In this document: positions 32,893 to 41,125 of the stretch, piece by piece
Layout: each line of letters begins with the position of its first letter
How positions within the stretch are numbered: position 1 is the stretch's first letter
Assembly: GCA_028281025.1 (NCBI GenBank)
Contig: JANQKR010000016.1
Span: 62,001 to 126,000, forward strand
Direction of reading: 5' to 3'
DNA length: 64,000 nucleotides
From: Croceivirga sp.
Lineage (GTDB): Bacteria > Bacteroidota > Bacteroidia > Flavobacteriales > Flavobacteriaceae
The notes under the pieces: model-generated
Seen by the model: only the letters and a program-made list of their open reading frames with translations
Databases searched by the model: none
Told to the model about the DNA's origin: nothing
Program-made: the position numbers and the translations under genes

Positions 32893-33444
32893 TCACCAGT
32901 GCAAACTTTCCATTATCCTGCGAATGTCCTTCTGCAGGTAAACCGCTGCCGGATAAATGGAATCGTAATTTGGCTTGGCGTAGAAATATAGAGAGCCCGT
33001 AACAAAATGGTTGATGCTATCCGTAACATAGAACTGGGACTGTGAAGCGGCATTTCCCGTAACCTCGTAAAACATACCGTACACCTTTTCCTTGGTATTG
33101 ATAAAAGGTTGTTCAATGATATTGTCCGCTTTTACCACATGTTCGTAAGAAAGCCTTTGGGCATCGGTGAGCAAGGTATTCAGATCATTGTCCACGGGTT
33201 TATAGGTTAGATAGATGGAACCTTTCATCATGGGATAATCCAGTACCATGGAACAATCATTTTTGGTGGTAATAAAGGACAGTTCGTTCTTGGCAAAACC
33301 AAATTCACAACCCTCTTCCCCAAACTCCTTGTACTCCCCATTTGGAAACTCCAATCGTAACATGGCCTTAGGTTTGGGAATCGTATGTTCCCCACAACCC
33401 CATAGCATTAAACACAGTAAAAATAGCATTGGATTACGTACCAT
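32893..33444 (-). CDS. gldD: Gliding motility lipoprotein GldD
   Basis: 183 residues with a lipoprotein signal (LWGC, Cys near residue 17). The sequence fits GldD: KPKAMLRLEFPNGEYKEF near the start, then DCSMVLDYPMMKGSIYLTYKPVDNDLNTLLTDAQRLSYEHVVKAD and the ending LYFYAKPNYDSIYPAAVYLQKDIRRIMESLHW pattern. GldD is needed for gliding and type IX secretion-linked motility in flavobacteria; its precise role is unresolved. It overlaps gldE by 11 bases, the arrangement usual in the family. Confidence 0.95.
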   Translation of the reverse strand: MVRNPMLFLLCLMLWGCGEHTIPKPKAMLRLEFPNGEYKEFGEEGCEFGFAKNELSFITTKNDCSMVLDYPMMKGSIYLTYKPVDNDLNTLLTDAQRLSYEHVVKADNIIEQPFINTKEKVYGMFYEVTGNAASQSQFYVTDSINHFVTGSLYFYAKPNYDSIYPAAVYLQKDIRRIMESLHW

Positions 33445-34765
33445 TGGGCAGATTTATTTTTATTTGTTTCAATCGCTTTTTGTCCAATCCCTCTACAGTG
33501 AACAGGTAGTTATCAAAGGATATTTTTTCCCCTCTCTTTGGAAAGCTACCGGAGATTTCCAAAACAAATCCTGCTATGGTCTCCGATTCCCCTTTTTGTT
33601 GTTCAAATAAATCCTGTTCATCATCCGGCATTTTGATCACTTTGTAAAAATCCTTCAAGTTGGTCTTTCCTTCAAAGACATAGGTGTGTTCATCCAGTTT
33701 GGAATAGGTAAGGTCCTCATCATCGAACTCGTCACTAATGTCCCCAACTATTTCTTCGATAATGTCCTCCAAGGTTACGATTCCCGAAGTCCCCCCATAC
33801 TCATCCACCACAATGGCCATATGCTTTTTCTGCTCTTGAAACTCCAGCAATAGATCATCCAGTTTTTTGTTTTCAGGAACAAAGTAGGGCTCTCGTAGCA
33901 AGGACATCCAATTAAAGGATTTTCGTTCCAGATAGGGTAATAGGTCTTTAACATATAAAACCCCGACCACATTGTCCATATGTTCCGAGAACACCGGAAT
34001 CCTGGAATATCCGTTCTTTTTGATTTCTTCCAACACCTCGGAAAACTTCATTTCCTCGTTTAAGGCGAAAATATCCAATCTAGGGCGCATGACCTGTTTG
34101 GTATCCGTATTTCCAAAAGTGACGATCCCCTCAAGGATTTTTTGCTCTTCTTTTGTAGTGTCCCCCTCAGAGGTCAGTTCCAAGGCCTGGGATAATTGAT
34201 CCACACTTAAATTGGATTTTTGCCTTCCCAAACGTTCATGCAAAAATAGGGTGGCCGAGTGCATGGGTGAACTAAATGGCGTAAATAGATAATCCAGTAC
34301 CCGCAAGGGATACGCCATAAAATGGGCAAATTGGATCCGATTGCGGTTGGCGTAAATTTTAGGAAGTATCTCCCCGAACATCAAAATCAAAAAGGTGGCC
34401 ATAACGACCTCAAGTAAAAAACGAACGGAAATGAACCCGAACAGCAATTGCTTTATAGTACCAAAAAGGACATCCCCAATATCACTAAAAAGCAATACAA
34501 TCCCTATGTTAATGGTATTGTTTGCTATAAGAATGGTGGCCAGTAACTTCTTGGGTTTGGAAAGTAGTTGTACCACCAAGCCCCCCCTTTTGGTGTTTTC
34601 CTCAGAAATGGAATTAATATCGGTTTGCGAAAGTCCGAACAGGGCCACTTCTGCACCGGAGATAAGTGCCGAACAAAGTAGGAGTAAAAAAAGAACACCC
34701 CACTTTATGGCCAATATCCCATCAAAAACAGCTAATACGATCGCACTATGGGGCTCAGGATCCAA
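33434..34765 (-). CDS. gldE: Gliding motility-associated protein GldE
   Basis: 443 residues: an N-terminal DUF21/CNNM membrane domain with about four helices (WGVLFLLLLCSALISGAEVALFGLS...), two CBS domains at about 210-330 (VMRPRLDIFALNE, GVLYVKDLLPYL, AIVVDEYGGTSGIVTLEDIIEEIVGDI) and a C-terminal CorC/HlyC transporter-associated domain. The start is TTG at 34765 (MDPEPHSA..., the DPEP opening found in relatives). GldE is a hemolysin-C-like protein that supports GldD. Located 18 bases after ssb in the conserved mutY-ssb-gldE-gldD order. Confidence 0.95.
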   Translation of the reverse strand: MDPEPHSAIVLAVFDGILAIKWGVLFLLLLCSALISGAEVALFGLSQTDINSISEENTKRGGLVVQLLSKPKKLLATILIANNTINIGIVLLFSDIGDVLFGTIKQLLFGFISVRFLLEVVMATFLILMFGEILPKIYANRNRIQFAHFMAYPLRVLDYLFTPFSSPMHSATLFLHERLGRQKSNLSVDQLSQALELTSEGDTTKEEQKILEGIVTFGNTDTKQVMRPRLDIFALNEEMKFSEVLEEIKKNGYSRIPVFSEHMDNVVGVLYVKDLLPYLERKSFNWMSLLREPYFVPENKKLDDLLLEFQEQKKHMAIVVDEYGGTSGIVTLEDIIEEIVGDISDEFDDEDLTYSKLDEHTYVFEGKTNLKDFYKVIKMPDDEQDLFEQQKGESETIAGFVLEISGSFPKRGEKISFDNYLFTVEGLDKKRLKQIKINLPNGT

Positions 34766-34783
34766 TTAAAAGGGTTTGAATCA

Positions 34784-35236
34784 TTAAAATGGCAAATCAT
34801 CATCTTCCTCCATTGCGGAAGGAGTTGGACTAACACTCCCCTGGGGAGTTGACCCTTGGACCTGATCGGAGGTGCCGGATGTTGAAGCTTGTACTTCATT
34901 TTTGTTGGTCAAAAAAGTAAAATCCTGTACATGGACCTCGGTAGTGTATCTGGTATTACCATCCTCCCCCTGCCATTGTCTATTTTTTAAGCGGCCCTCA
35001 ACATATACTTTGTCCCCTTTACTAAGGTATTTTTCACATATTTCGGCTGCTTTGTTGCGCACTACGATGTTATGCCAGTCCGTATTCGTGCTTTTCTCGC
35101 CTGTTTGCCTGTTGGTATAGGTTTCGTTCGTAGCCAATGGGAATCGCCCAACACATCCACCTCCTTCAAAATAATGTACTTTTACCTCATCTCCGAGATG
35201 GCCAATCAACATCACTTTGTTTACTGTTCCGCTCAT
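34784..35236 (-). CDS. ssb: Single-stranded DNA-binding protein
   Basis: 150 residues. OB-fold at 1-110 (GTVNKVMLIGHLGDEVKVHYFEGGGCVGRFPLATNETYTN...DWHNIVVRNKAAEICEKYLSKGDKVYVEGRLKNRQW), a Ser/Thr/Gln-rich linker, and the acidic C-terminal tip EEDDDLPF that recruits partner repair and replication proteins. Standard length. It sits between mutY (13-base gap) and gldE. Confidence 0.97.
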   Translation of the reverse strand: MSGTVNKVMLIGHLGDEVKVHYFEGGGCVGRFPLATNETYTNRQTGEKSTNTDWHNIVVRNKAAEICEKYLSKGDKVYVEGRLKNRQWQGEDGNTRYTTEVHVQDFTFLTNKNEVQASTSGTSDQVQGSTPQGSVSPTPSAMEEDDDLPF

Positions 35237-35249
35237 AACTATTTATTTG

Positions 35250-36296
35250 TCAAAAATAGTGATTTTTAAACCTTTTGATAAAGTCGGCTATCAAAACAGG
35301 TACGGGGAATTCCTCAACTTTTGACCATGGAACGCCCCCTTCCATTTTAAAATGGCCTTCAACGATCCAAAAGGTTGTTTTTAAATGTTGATGGGACAAT
35401 TTATGGACAATGGGCTCCGAATTAAAGCGGACAACCGAAGCCTTGTCCCTATCTGGCAGATGCTCCAAAGCCTTGGTCCTCAATTCATTTTCAGTAGTAC
35501 TACCATTGGTCTCCAGCAGGGGAAATTGATAGAGTCCTTGCCAAATTCCCTTTCCCTTTCGTTGTTCCAGCACTGTATTCCGATTCGCATCCAAAAAAAC
35601 CAAATAATTAAAATTTCGTTCTTTGATCGTTGTCTTTTTCAGTTTGATGGGAAGTTCCAAAACCCGATTCTTAGCCAAGGCCACACAACCTTCCTTAAGG
35701 GGGCAATGCAGGCAATACGGTTTTTTTGGAGCACATTGAATGGCACCAAACTCCATAATGCCCTGATTATAATCCCTAATATTATCCAAGGACATGACCT
35801 TTTTGGCCAATTCCTTAAAATACTTCACCCCTTCGGTGGAATTAATGGGTAAATCCACACCAAAATATCTGGAAAGCACGCGATAAACATTGCCATCAAC
35901 CACGGGCTGGGGTTCATTAAAACAGATAGAGGCAATGGCACTGGCCGTATAATCGCCCACCCCCTTCAATTTAAGAAGACCTTCGTAGGTTGTGGGAAAC
36001 TCACCACCGTGTTCCCGTACTATGGTTTTAGCCGTGGCATGCATATTTCTGGCCCTGGAATAGTACCCTAGTCCCTGCCATAATTTCAATACCTGTTCCT
36101 CTGTGGCCCTGGCCATATCAAAAACGGTTGGAAAATGGGCTACAAACTTTTCATAATAGGGCAGGCCCTGTGCCACACGTGTCTGCTGCAGCATTATTTC
36201 GGACAACCAGATTTTATAGGGGTCCACGGTCTGTCTCCAAGGGAGTTCCCTTTTATTTTGTTGGTACCAATGCAGAATCTTTTTCGAAAAATCCAT
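35250..36296 (-). CDS. mutY: A/G-specific adenine DNA glycosylase
   Basis: 348 residues from the ATG at 36296 (the frame to 36305 would need TTG). Catalytic Glu stands in WLSEIMLQQTRV; the helix-hairpin-helix and catalytic Asp are in LKGVGDYTASAIASICFNEPQPVVDGNV; the iron-sulphur cluster motif is Cys-x6-Cys-x2-Cys-x5-Cys (CAPKKPYCLHCPLKEGC). A NUDIX-like 8-oxoguanine-recognition domain fills the C-terminal third. It removes adenine opposite 8-oxoguanine. First gene of mutY-ssb-gldE-gldD, divergent from the HU gene. Confidence 0.96.
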   Translation of the reverse strand: MDFSKKILHWYQQNKRELPWRQTVDPYKIWLSEIMLQQTRVAQGLPYYEKFVAHFPTVFDMARATEEQVLKLWQGLGYYSRARNMHATAKTIVREHGGEFPTTYEGLLKLKGVGDYTASAIASICFNEPQPVVDGNVYRVLSRYFGVDLPINSTEGVKYFKELAKKVMSLDNIRDYNQGIMEFGAIQCAPKKPYCLHCPLKEGCVALAKNRVLELPIKLKKTTIKERNFNYLVFLDANRNTVLEQRKGKGIWQGLYQFPLLETNGSTTENELRTKALEHLPDRDKASVVRFNSEPIVHKLSHQHLKTTFWIVEGHFKMEGGVPWSKVEEFPVPVLIADFIKRFKNHYF

Positions 36297-36368
36297 AAGG
36301 GTCAAATACTATTTCTAGGGGTAGGGAGTTTATATACTTAAATTTTAGGGCATTATACAAAACATTTA

Positions 36369-36376
36369 TATATTTG
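36369..36376 (+). promoter_or_regulatory. Bacteroidota -7 box of the HU gene
   Basis: TATATTTG fits TAnnTTTG, 33 bases before the ATG at 36410. The -33 region has TTTTAG rather than a clean TTG. Confidence 0.55.
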
Positions 36377-36409
36377 CAAGCCTAAAAAAAACCAATTTAT
36401 ATATACAAA

Positions 36410-36700
36410 ATGACGAAAGCAGATATTGTATCTAAAATCTCTGAAAAGCTGGGGATTGAAAAAGGAGACGTACAAGCGACGGTTGAATCATTTATGGAGG
36501 AAGTGAAGAACTCCTTGGAGAATGGAGATAATGTTTATTTAAGAGGTTTTGGAAGTTTCATTATCAAGACGCGAGCGGAAAAAACTGGAAGAAACATATC
36601 CAAAAATACCACCATTAAGATTCCGGCACACAACATTCCCGCATTTAAACCGGCCAAGGTTTTTGTGGAAGGGGTTAAAAGCAATGTGCAGGTAAAGTAA
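36410..36700 (+). CDS. HU-family DNA-binding protein
   Basis: 96 residues of HU/IHF type: MTKADIVSKISEKLGIEKGDVQATVESFMEEVKNSL helices, then NVYLRGFGSFIIKTRAEKTGRNISKNTTIKIPAHNIPAFKPAKVF with the DNA-inserting beta arm. It bends and compacts DNA. Conserved next to mutY on one side and RNase G on the other in Bacteroidota. A 26-base gap separates it from the tiny gene at 36726, which probably shares its transcript. Confidence 0.96.
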   Translation: MTKADIVSKISEKLGIEKGDVQATVESFMEEVKNSLENGDNVYLRGFGSFIIKTRAEKTGRNISKNTTIKIPAHNIPAFKPAKVFVEGVKSNVQVK

Positions 36701-36725
36701 TCGAGTAACATTAAAGCATCACTAT

Positions 36726-36815
36726 ATGCCTAGCGGTAAGAAAAGAAAAAGACATAAGGTGGCCACCCACAAGCGTAAAAAACGCAGAAGAGCCAACCGA
36801 CACAAGAAAAAGTAG
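36726..36815 (+). CDS. AURKAIP1/COX24 (mS38-like) domain protein, 29 aa
   Basis: ATG at 36726, stop TAG at 36813-36815. The product has 29 residues, of which about two thirds are Lys, Arg or His (MPSGKKRKRHKVATHKRKKR...). This matches the very short AURKAIP1/COX24 domain proteins found at this locus in Bacteroidota. The mitochondrial relative is small-subunit ribosomal protein mS38, so a ribosomal or rRNA-binding role is likely. It lies between the HU gene and RNase G and its stop codon sits inside the terminator stem. It is short enough to be missed by gene callers. Confidence 0.88.
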   Translation: MPSGKKRKRHKVATHKRKKRRRANRHKKK

Positions 36816-36836
36816 TCGCCACCGACTACTTTTTTG
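36811..36836 (+). terminator. Rho-independent terminator overlapping the 29-aa gene's stop codon
   Basis: Stem AGTAGTCG/CGACTACT (36811-36818 with 36823-36830), loop CCAC, then a T-run. The left arm includes the TAG stop of the preceding gene. Confidence 0.93.
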
Positions 36837-36957
36837 TTTAACGTTCTTTGACATAACTGGACAACTATTTCCATTAAAATCGATTAATAATCGGAAATAC
36901 ATCATTGTATAATCTAGGTTGCGCTTAAGATAGGGCAACCACAAAATTGACATAAAG

Positions 36958-38505
36958 GTGAATAGAGAATTAATAGTACGCTCTAGTTCGGATGCTGTCG
37001 ATTTTGCCTTGTTAAAAGATGGAAAATTAATAGAGCTTCATAAGGAAGAGGATAACAACAGTTTCTCGGTAGGTGACATTTTTTTGGCTAAAATAAGAAA
37101 GCCTGTCACCGGGTTAAATGCGGCCTTTGTAAATGTTGGTTATGAAAAGGATGCTTTTCTGCATTATCATGACCTTGGACCGCAACTTTCTACCCTTCTT
37201 AAATTTGTTAAACTGGCCCGGACCGGAAAGCTAAAGGATTTCTCCCTCAAAAATTTTCCATTTGAAAAAGATATTGATAAGAATGGCGGCATCAACGACG
37301 TTGTTAAGGCCAATCAATCCATTTTAGTGCAAATTGTAAAAGAACCCATTTCCACCAAGGGTCCGCGAATAAGTTCGGAACTTTCCATAGCAGGACGTTA
37401 TTTGGTCATGGTTCCTTTCTCCGATCGCGTTTCCGTTTCCCAAAAAATAGAGAGCAGACAGGAAAAGGACAGGTTAAAAAGACTGGTTACCAGCATTAAA
37501 CCTAAAGGGTTCGGAGTTATTATTCGCACTGTTGCAGAAGGCAAAAAAGTGGCGGAACTGGATAGGGATCTGCAAAATCTGCACCACAAATGGATTGCCA
37601 TGTGCAAGACCCTAAGAAGAGCGGGACACCCTTCAAAAGTCTTGGTAGAGATGAATAGGGCCTCATCCATTTTACGGGATGTTTTTAATGATTCTTTTAC
37701 CGGTATTCATGTAGATGACGAATCCCTTTACGAAAATATAAAGGACTATTTGCATGAAATTGCACCAGAAAAGGAATCCATCGTAAAGCAGTATAAAGGA
37801 GCTTCCCCAATTTTTGAGAAGTTCGGCATTGAGCGTCAAATAAAAACTTCTTTTGGAAAAACGGCATCCATGAGCAGGGGTGCTTATTTGGTCATTGAAC
37901 ATACCGAAGCCCTACACGTAATTGACGTGAACAGTGGAAACCGTTCCAACAAGGCAAAAAATCAGGAAGATACCGCATTGGAGGTAAACCTATTGGCAGC
38001 TACCGAGATAGCCCGCCAATTACGGTTACGCGATATGGGAGGTATCATTGTTGTTGACTTTATTGATATGACAAGAGGTGAACATCGAAGAAAACTCTTC
38101 GACCACCTTAGGGAAGAAATGAAAGATGATCGTGCCAAGCACAAAATTCTTCCTCCCAGTAAATTTGGATTGGTCCAAATTACAAGACAACGGGTACGTC
38201 CTGAGATGAATATCAAGACCAGTGAGGAAAACCCCAATGGCAACGGGAAAGAAGTGGAAGCTCCCATAGTTTTGATAGACAAAATCAATGTAGAGCTGGA
38301 AAGGATCCTAAAAGGAAAGCATACCAACAATGGCATTGTATTGAACTTACATCCATTTATTGCAGCCTACCTCACCAAAGGATTCCCGTCCATACGGACA
38401 AAATGGTTTTTAGAGCATAAAAAATGGGTGAAAATACAGCCCAGGGACGCCTATACCTATTTGGAATATCGATTCAAAGATAAAGATGGTAAGGTTTTAA
38501 AATAA
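36958..38505 (+). CDS. rng: Ribonuclease G/E
   Basis: 515 residues from a GTG start at 36958 (MNRELIVRSSSDAVDFALLKDGKLIELHKEE). The S1-type RNA-binding region (GDIFLAKIRKPVTGLNAAFVNVGYEKDAFLHYHDL) is followed by the catalytic RNase E/G domain with ISSELSIAGRYLVMVPF, VHVIDVNSGN-type metal site (LHVIDVNSGNRSN) and GGIIVVDFIDM. There is no RNase E-type C-terminal scaffold, hence RNase G-like. It cuts single-stranded 5'-monophosphate RNA, including rRNA precursors. The upstream gap (36837-36957) includes a TTCTTTGACATAAC stretch. Terminator at 38507-38548. Confidence 0.96.
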   Translation: MNRELIVRSSSDAVDFALLKDGKLIELHKEEDNNSFSVGDIFLAKIRKPVTGLNAAFVNVGYEKDAFLHYHDLGPQLSTLLKFVKLARTGKLKDFSLKNFPFEKDIDKNGGINDVVKANQSILVQIVKEPISTKGPRISSELSIAGRYLVMVPFSDRVSVSQKIESRQEKDRLKRLVTSIKPKGFGVIIRTVAEGKKVAELDRDLQNLHHKWIAMCKTLRRAGHPSKVLVEMNRASSILRDVFNDSFTGIHVDDESLYENIKDYLHEIAPEKESIVKQYKGASPIFEKFGIERQIKTSFGKTASMSRGAYLVIEHTEALHVIDVNSGNRSNKAKNQEDTALEVNLLAATEIARQLRLRDMGGIIVVDFIDMTRGEHRRKLFDHLREEMKDDRAKHKILPPSKFGLVQITRQRVRPEMNIKTSEENPNGNGKEVEAPIVLIDKINVELERILKGKHTNNGIVLNLHPFIAAYLTKGFPSIRTKWFLEHKKWVKIQPRDAYTYLEYRFKDKDGKVLK

Positions 38506-38506
38506 G

Positions 38507-38548
38507 AAAAAAGCGACTTCGGAAACGGGGTCGCTTTTTTGTTTTTTA
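38507..38548 (+). terminator. Rho-independent terminator of rng
   Basis: Stem AAAAAAGCGAC/GTCGCTTTTTT (38507-38517 with 38530-38540) followed by GTTTTTTA. It begins right after the stop codon, and its T-run overlaps a TACATTTG -7-like box (38547-38554) ahead of recX. Confidence 0.93.
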
Positions 38549-38558
38549 CATTTGGGAC

Positions 38559-39029
38559 ATGTACCATTCCAAAGGTTATACCGTGGCAGAAGCCACCAAA
38601 AAAATAGAAAAGTACTGTGCGTACCAAGAGCGTTGCCATAAGGACGTGGTCCAAAAATTAAAGGGTTTTGGAATGATTCCAGAAGCCATGGACCATATTG
38701 TGGCCCACCTCATCAAAGAAAATTATCTTAATGAGGAGCGTTTTGCCAAAAACTTTGCCCGAGGCAAGTTCAGAATTAAAAAATGGGGCAGAAACCGAAT
38801 TGTAAATGAATTGAAAATGAAGGCCATTTCCCGTTTCAACATTCAATCTGCCTTAAGGGAAATCCCGGAAAATGACTACTTGGAAACGTTGGATGACCTG
38901 GCCCATAAACGCCTGTCCGAAATCAACGAGGCCAACCCTCAAAAAAGGAAAAAGAAGCTTGCGGATTATTTATTGTATAGGGGTTGGGAACCCGGTCTGG
39001 TATACGAAAAAATCAAGGAATTGATTTAA
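38559..39029 (+). CDS. recX: RecX-family regulatory protein
   Basis: 156 residues of three-helix repeats typical of RecX: EATKKIEKYCAYQERCHKDVVQKLKGFG, then HIVAHLIKENYLNEERFAKNFARGKFRIKKWGRNRIVNELK and the end repeat LADYLLYRGWEPGLVYEKIKEL. RecX binds and limits RecA filaments. The TACATTTG box (38547-38554) is only 5 bases from the ATG, so the message may be leaderless or the box may be chance. The stop overlaps the convergent cupin gene by 4 bases. Confidence 0.93.
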   Translation: MYHSKGYTVAEATKKIEKYCAYQERCHKDVVQKLKGFGMIPEAMDHIVAHLIKENYLNEERFAKNFARGKFRIKKWGRNRIVNELKMKAISRFNIQSALREIPENDYLETLDDLAHKRLSEINEANPQKRKKKLADYLLYRGWEPGLVYEKIKELI

Positions 39030-39895
39030 GCGGTACGCATTAAATCATTTGTTCTTTTTACAGCTTCCTCATTTTTCCAGTCGATCCATTCCTGCCCTTT
39101 TCGCCTTCGCATAAAATTATCGTAATAACGCATAAAAAAGATATTGTACACGGCCCTTAAAAAATTCTTGGGCTTTCTGGCAACGGCCCTCAAACTCATT
39201 GAAAACCCCGGCGTGATATATTTCATATGGTGCCAATAGCCTTCAGGAATATACAGAACATTGCCGTGCTGCAAATGTGCTATATGGCCCTTGGCATTCT
39301 TTAATGCCGGCCATTGTTCAAAGTCCGGAGCATCAAAATCGATGTCTTCCCTCGTAATTAAGGAATGGGGTATTTTATAGAGATGCTTACTTTCTGACTG
39401 GGAAAACAAAATACATTGCTTTTTGCCGGCAAAATGAAAGTGAAAAATATTGGCCAAATCAATATCGTAATGCATAAATGTATGTGAGTTTCTACCACCA
39501 AAGAATAACATGGGCAGTCCTTTCATTAGTCTGATCCCAAAATTTGGATATGTAAAGTCCTCTTGGAGTATAGGGACTTCCTTAAGGACATTCCAAAGGA
39601 AAATGCGATATTTTGTGGGTTCGCTTTTTAGTAAATCAATATAATCCGCCATTTTCATTTTGGCGTGCGGCTCATTGAATCCTTCATCATGTTTTACGGG
39701 GCGATCGTCATAAAGGGGTACTTCCTTATCCCCGGCAACCTTTTTCATATACTCAAGATCCCACTTTTCAAAAGCGGGCCAATCTTCAATACAATTTTCA
39801 ATCACCACCGGTTTTTGCGGCCTAAAGTAATCTCTTAAAAATACTTCTTTGGTCAGGGTCTTTACCCTAGGAATTTGTGTTAGGTTAAGTTCCAA
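39026..39895 (-). CDS. Cupin-like (JmjC/Cupin_8) oxygenase
   Basis: 289 residues of the JmjC-like Cupin_8 type. KPVVIENCIEDWPAFEKWDLEYMKKVAG is the usual opening. The iron site HxD is in FMHYDIDLANIFHFHFAGKK and the distal His in YIPEGYWHHMKY, giving the two-His one-Asp triad of 2-oxoglutarate Fe(II) hydroxylases. It probably hydroxylates a protein or small molecule; substrate unknown. The start is TTG at 39895 (MELNLTQIPRVKTL), there being no ATG until well inside the domain. It lies 56 bases downstream of bioB on the same strand. Confidence 0.88.
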   Translation of the reverse strand: MELNLTQIPRVKTLTKEVFLRDYFRPQKPVVIENCIEDWPAFEKWDLEYMKKVAGDKEVPLYDDRPVKHDEGFNEPHAKMKMADYIDLLKSEPTKYRIFLWNVLKEVPILQEDFTYPNFGIRLMKGLPMLFFGGRNSHTFMHYDIDLANIFHFHFAGKKQCILFSQSESKHLYKIPHSLITREDIDFDAPDFEQWPALKNAKGHIAHLQHGNVLYIPEGYWHHMKYITPGFSMSLRAVARKPKNFLRAVYNIFFMRYYDNFMRRRKGQEWIDWKNEEAVKRTNDLMRTA

Positions 39896-39951
39896 AACTA
39901 AAAAGTTGAAACAACTAATTTAGTAAAAAGCTCCCTTATGTTGGAAAGCCC

Positions 39952-41052
39952 CTACTTTTCAACAGCTATTTTCCCTTTTGCCTTGGCGGCCTCATTGCGT
40001 TCAATAGTATGTCCGGGACGTGACCATTTGGGTTTCTCCCCCAAAGATTCATAAGTGGATGCATCGGCTTCCACCGTCTTGGGCTGCGGATGTTTCTCAA
40101 ACGCTTTTTGCGGATTCAATCCCAGTTTTCTGAACAGTTCCATATCCTCATTAACATCAGGATTTGGGGTCGTCAATAATTTATCTCCCGCAAAAATGGA
40201 GTTTGCCCCTGCAAAAAAGCACATGGCCTGTCCTTCCCTGCTCATTTCCGTCCTACCTGCGGATAAACGAACCTGGGTCTTGGGCATTACAATTCGGGTC
40301 GTAGCCACCATTCTGATCATTTCCCAAATTTCCACGGGTTTCTCATCTTCCATGGGGGTTCCTTCCACGGCTACCAATGCATTGATGGGAACGGACTCGG
40401 GCTGCGGATTTAAACTCGAGAGGGACACCAACATTCCCGCGCGGTCTTCCAGTTTTTCACCCATTCCTATAATCCCTCCGCTACAAACGGTAACATTGGT
40501 CTTACGGACGTTTTCTATGGTCTGCAGCCTGTCCTCATATCCTCTGGTGGAAATCACTTCCTTGTAGTATTCTTCCGAAGTGTCCAAATTATGGTTGTAG
40601 GCATATAATCCTGCTTCTGCCAAACGTTTGGCCTGGTTTTCCGTAACCATCCCCAAAGTACAGCAGACTTCCATATCCAATTTGTTGATGGTACGGACCA
40701 TTTCCAGTACCTGATCAAACTCAGGTCCGTCCTTTACATTACGCCAAGCAGCGCCCATACATACCCTTGAGCTACCGGACGATTTTGCCCGAAGTGCCTG
40801 TGCTTTTACATGTTGAACGGACATTAAATCATTTCCATCAATATCCGTATGGTACCTGGCCGCTTGCGGACAGTAACCACAGTCTTCCGAACAACCTCCG
40901 GTCTTAATGGAGAGGAGTGTGGACACCTGTACGGTATTTGGGTCGTGATGTTCCCGGTGCACCGTTGCAGCCTCATACAGCAACTCCATTAGGGGTTTAT
41001 TATAAATTTTAAGGATTTCTTCTTTGGTCCAGTTGTATCTTGTCTCTGTCAT
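39952..41052 (-). CDS. bioB: Biotin synthase
   Basis: 366 residues. Radical-SAM cluster cysteines Cys54, Cys58 and Cys61 (CSEDCGYCPQ), the 2Fe-2S ligands further on (CMGAAWR, VCCTLGM, TVCSGGIIGMGE) and the RLSAGRTEM arginine stretch identify BioB, which inserts sulphur into dethiobiotin. The C-terminal 35 residues extend past the core with a Lys/Glu-rich tail. It is separated from the rest of the bio genes by the flotillin/NfeD pair. Confidence 0.98.
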   Translation of the reverse strand: MTETRYNWTKEEILKIYNKPLMELLYEAATVHREHHDPNTVQVSTLLSIKTGGCSEDCGYCPQAARYHTDIDGNDLMSVQHVKAQALRAKSSGSSRVCMGAAWRNVKDGPEFDQVLEMVRTINKLDMEVCCTLGMVTENQAKRLAEAGLYAYNHNLDTSEEYYKEVISTRGYEDRLQTIENVRKTNVTVCSGGIIGMGEKLEDRAGMLVSLSSLNPQPESVPINALVAVEGTPMEDEKPVEIWEMIRMVATTRIVMPKTQVRLSAGRTEMSREGQAMCFFAGANSIFAGDKLLTTPNPDVNEDMELFRKLGLNPQKAFEKHPQPKTVEADASTYESLGEKPKWSRPGHTIERNEAAKAKGKIAVEK

Positions 41053-41125
41053 AATAGCAAAAGTAAGATTATCAAAAATAGGGTATCCTGACGAATCTCA
41101 TGTTTTAAGAATGGGAAAGGTTTAA

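Noticed and set aside
35385-35852. 155-codon plus-strand frame inside mutY
   Set aside because: Shadow of mutY, whose iron-sulphur and catalytic motifs lie in the same stretch on the minus strand.
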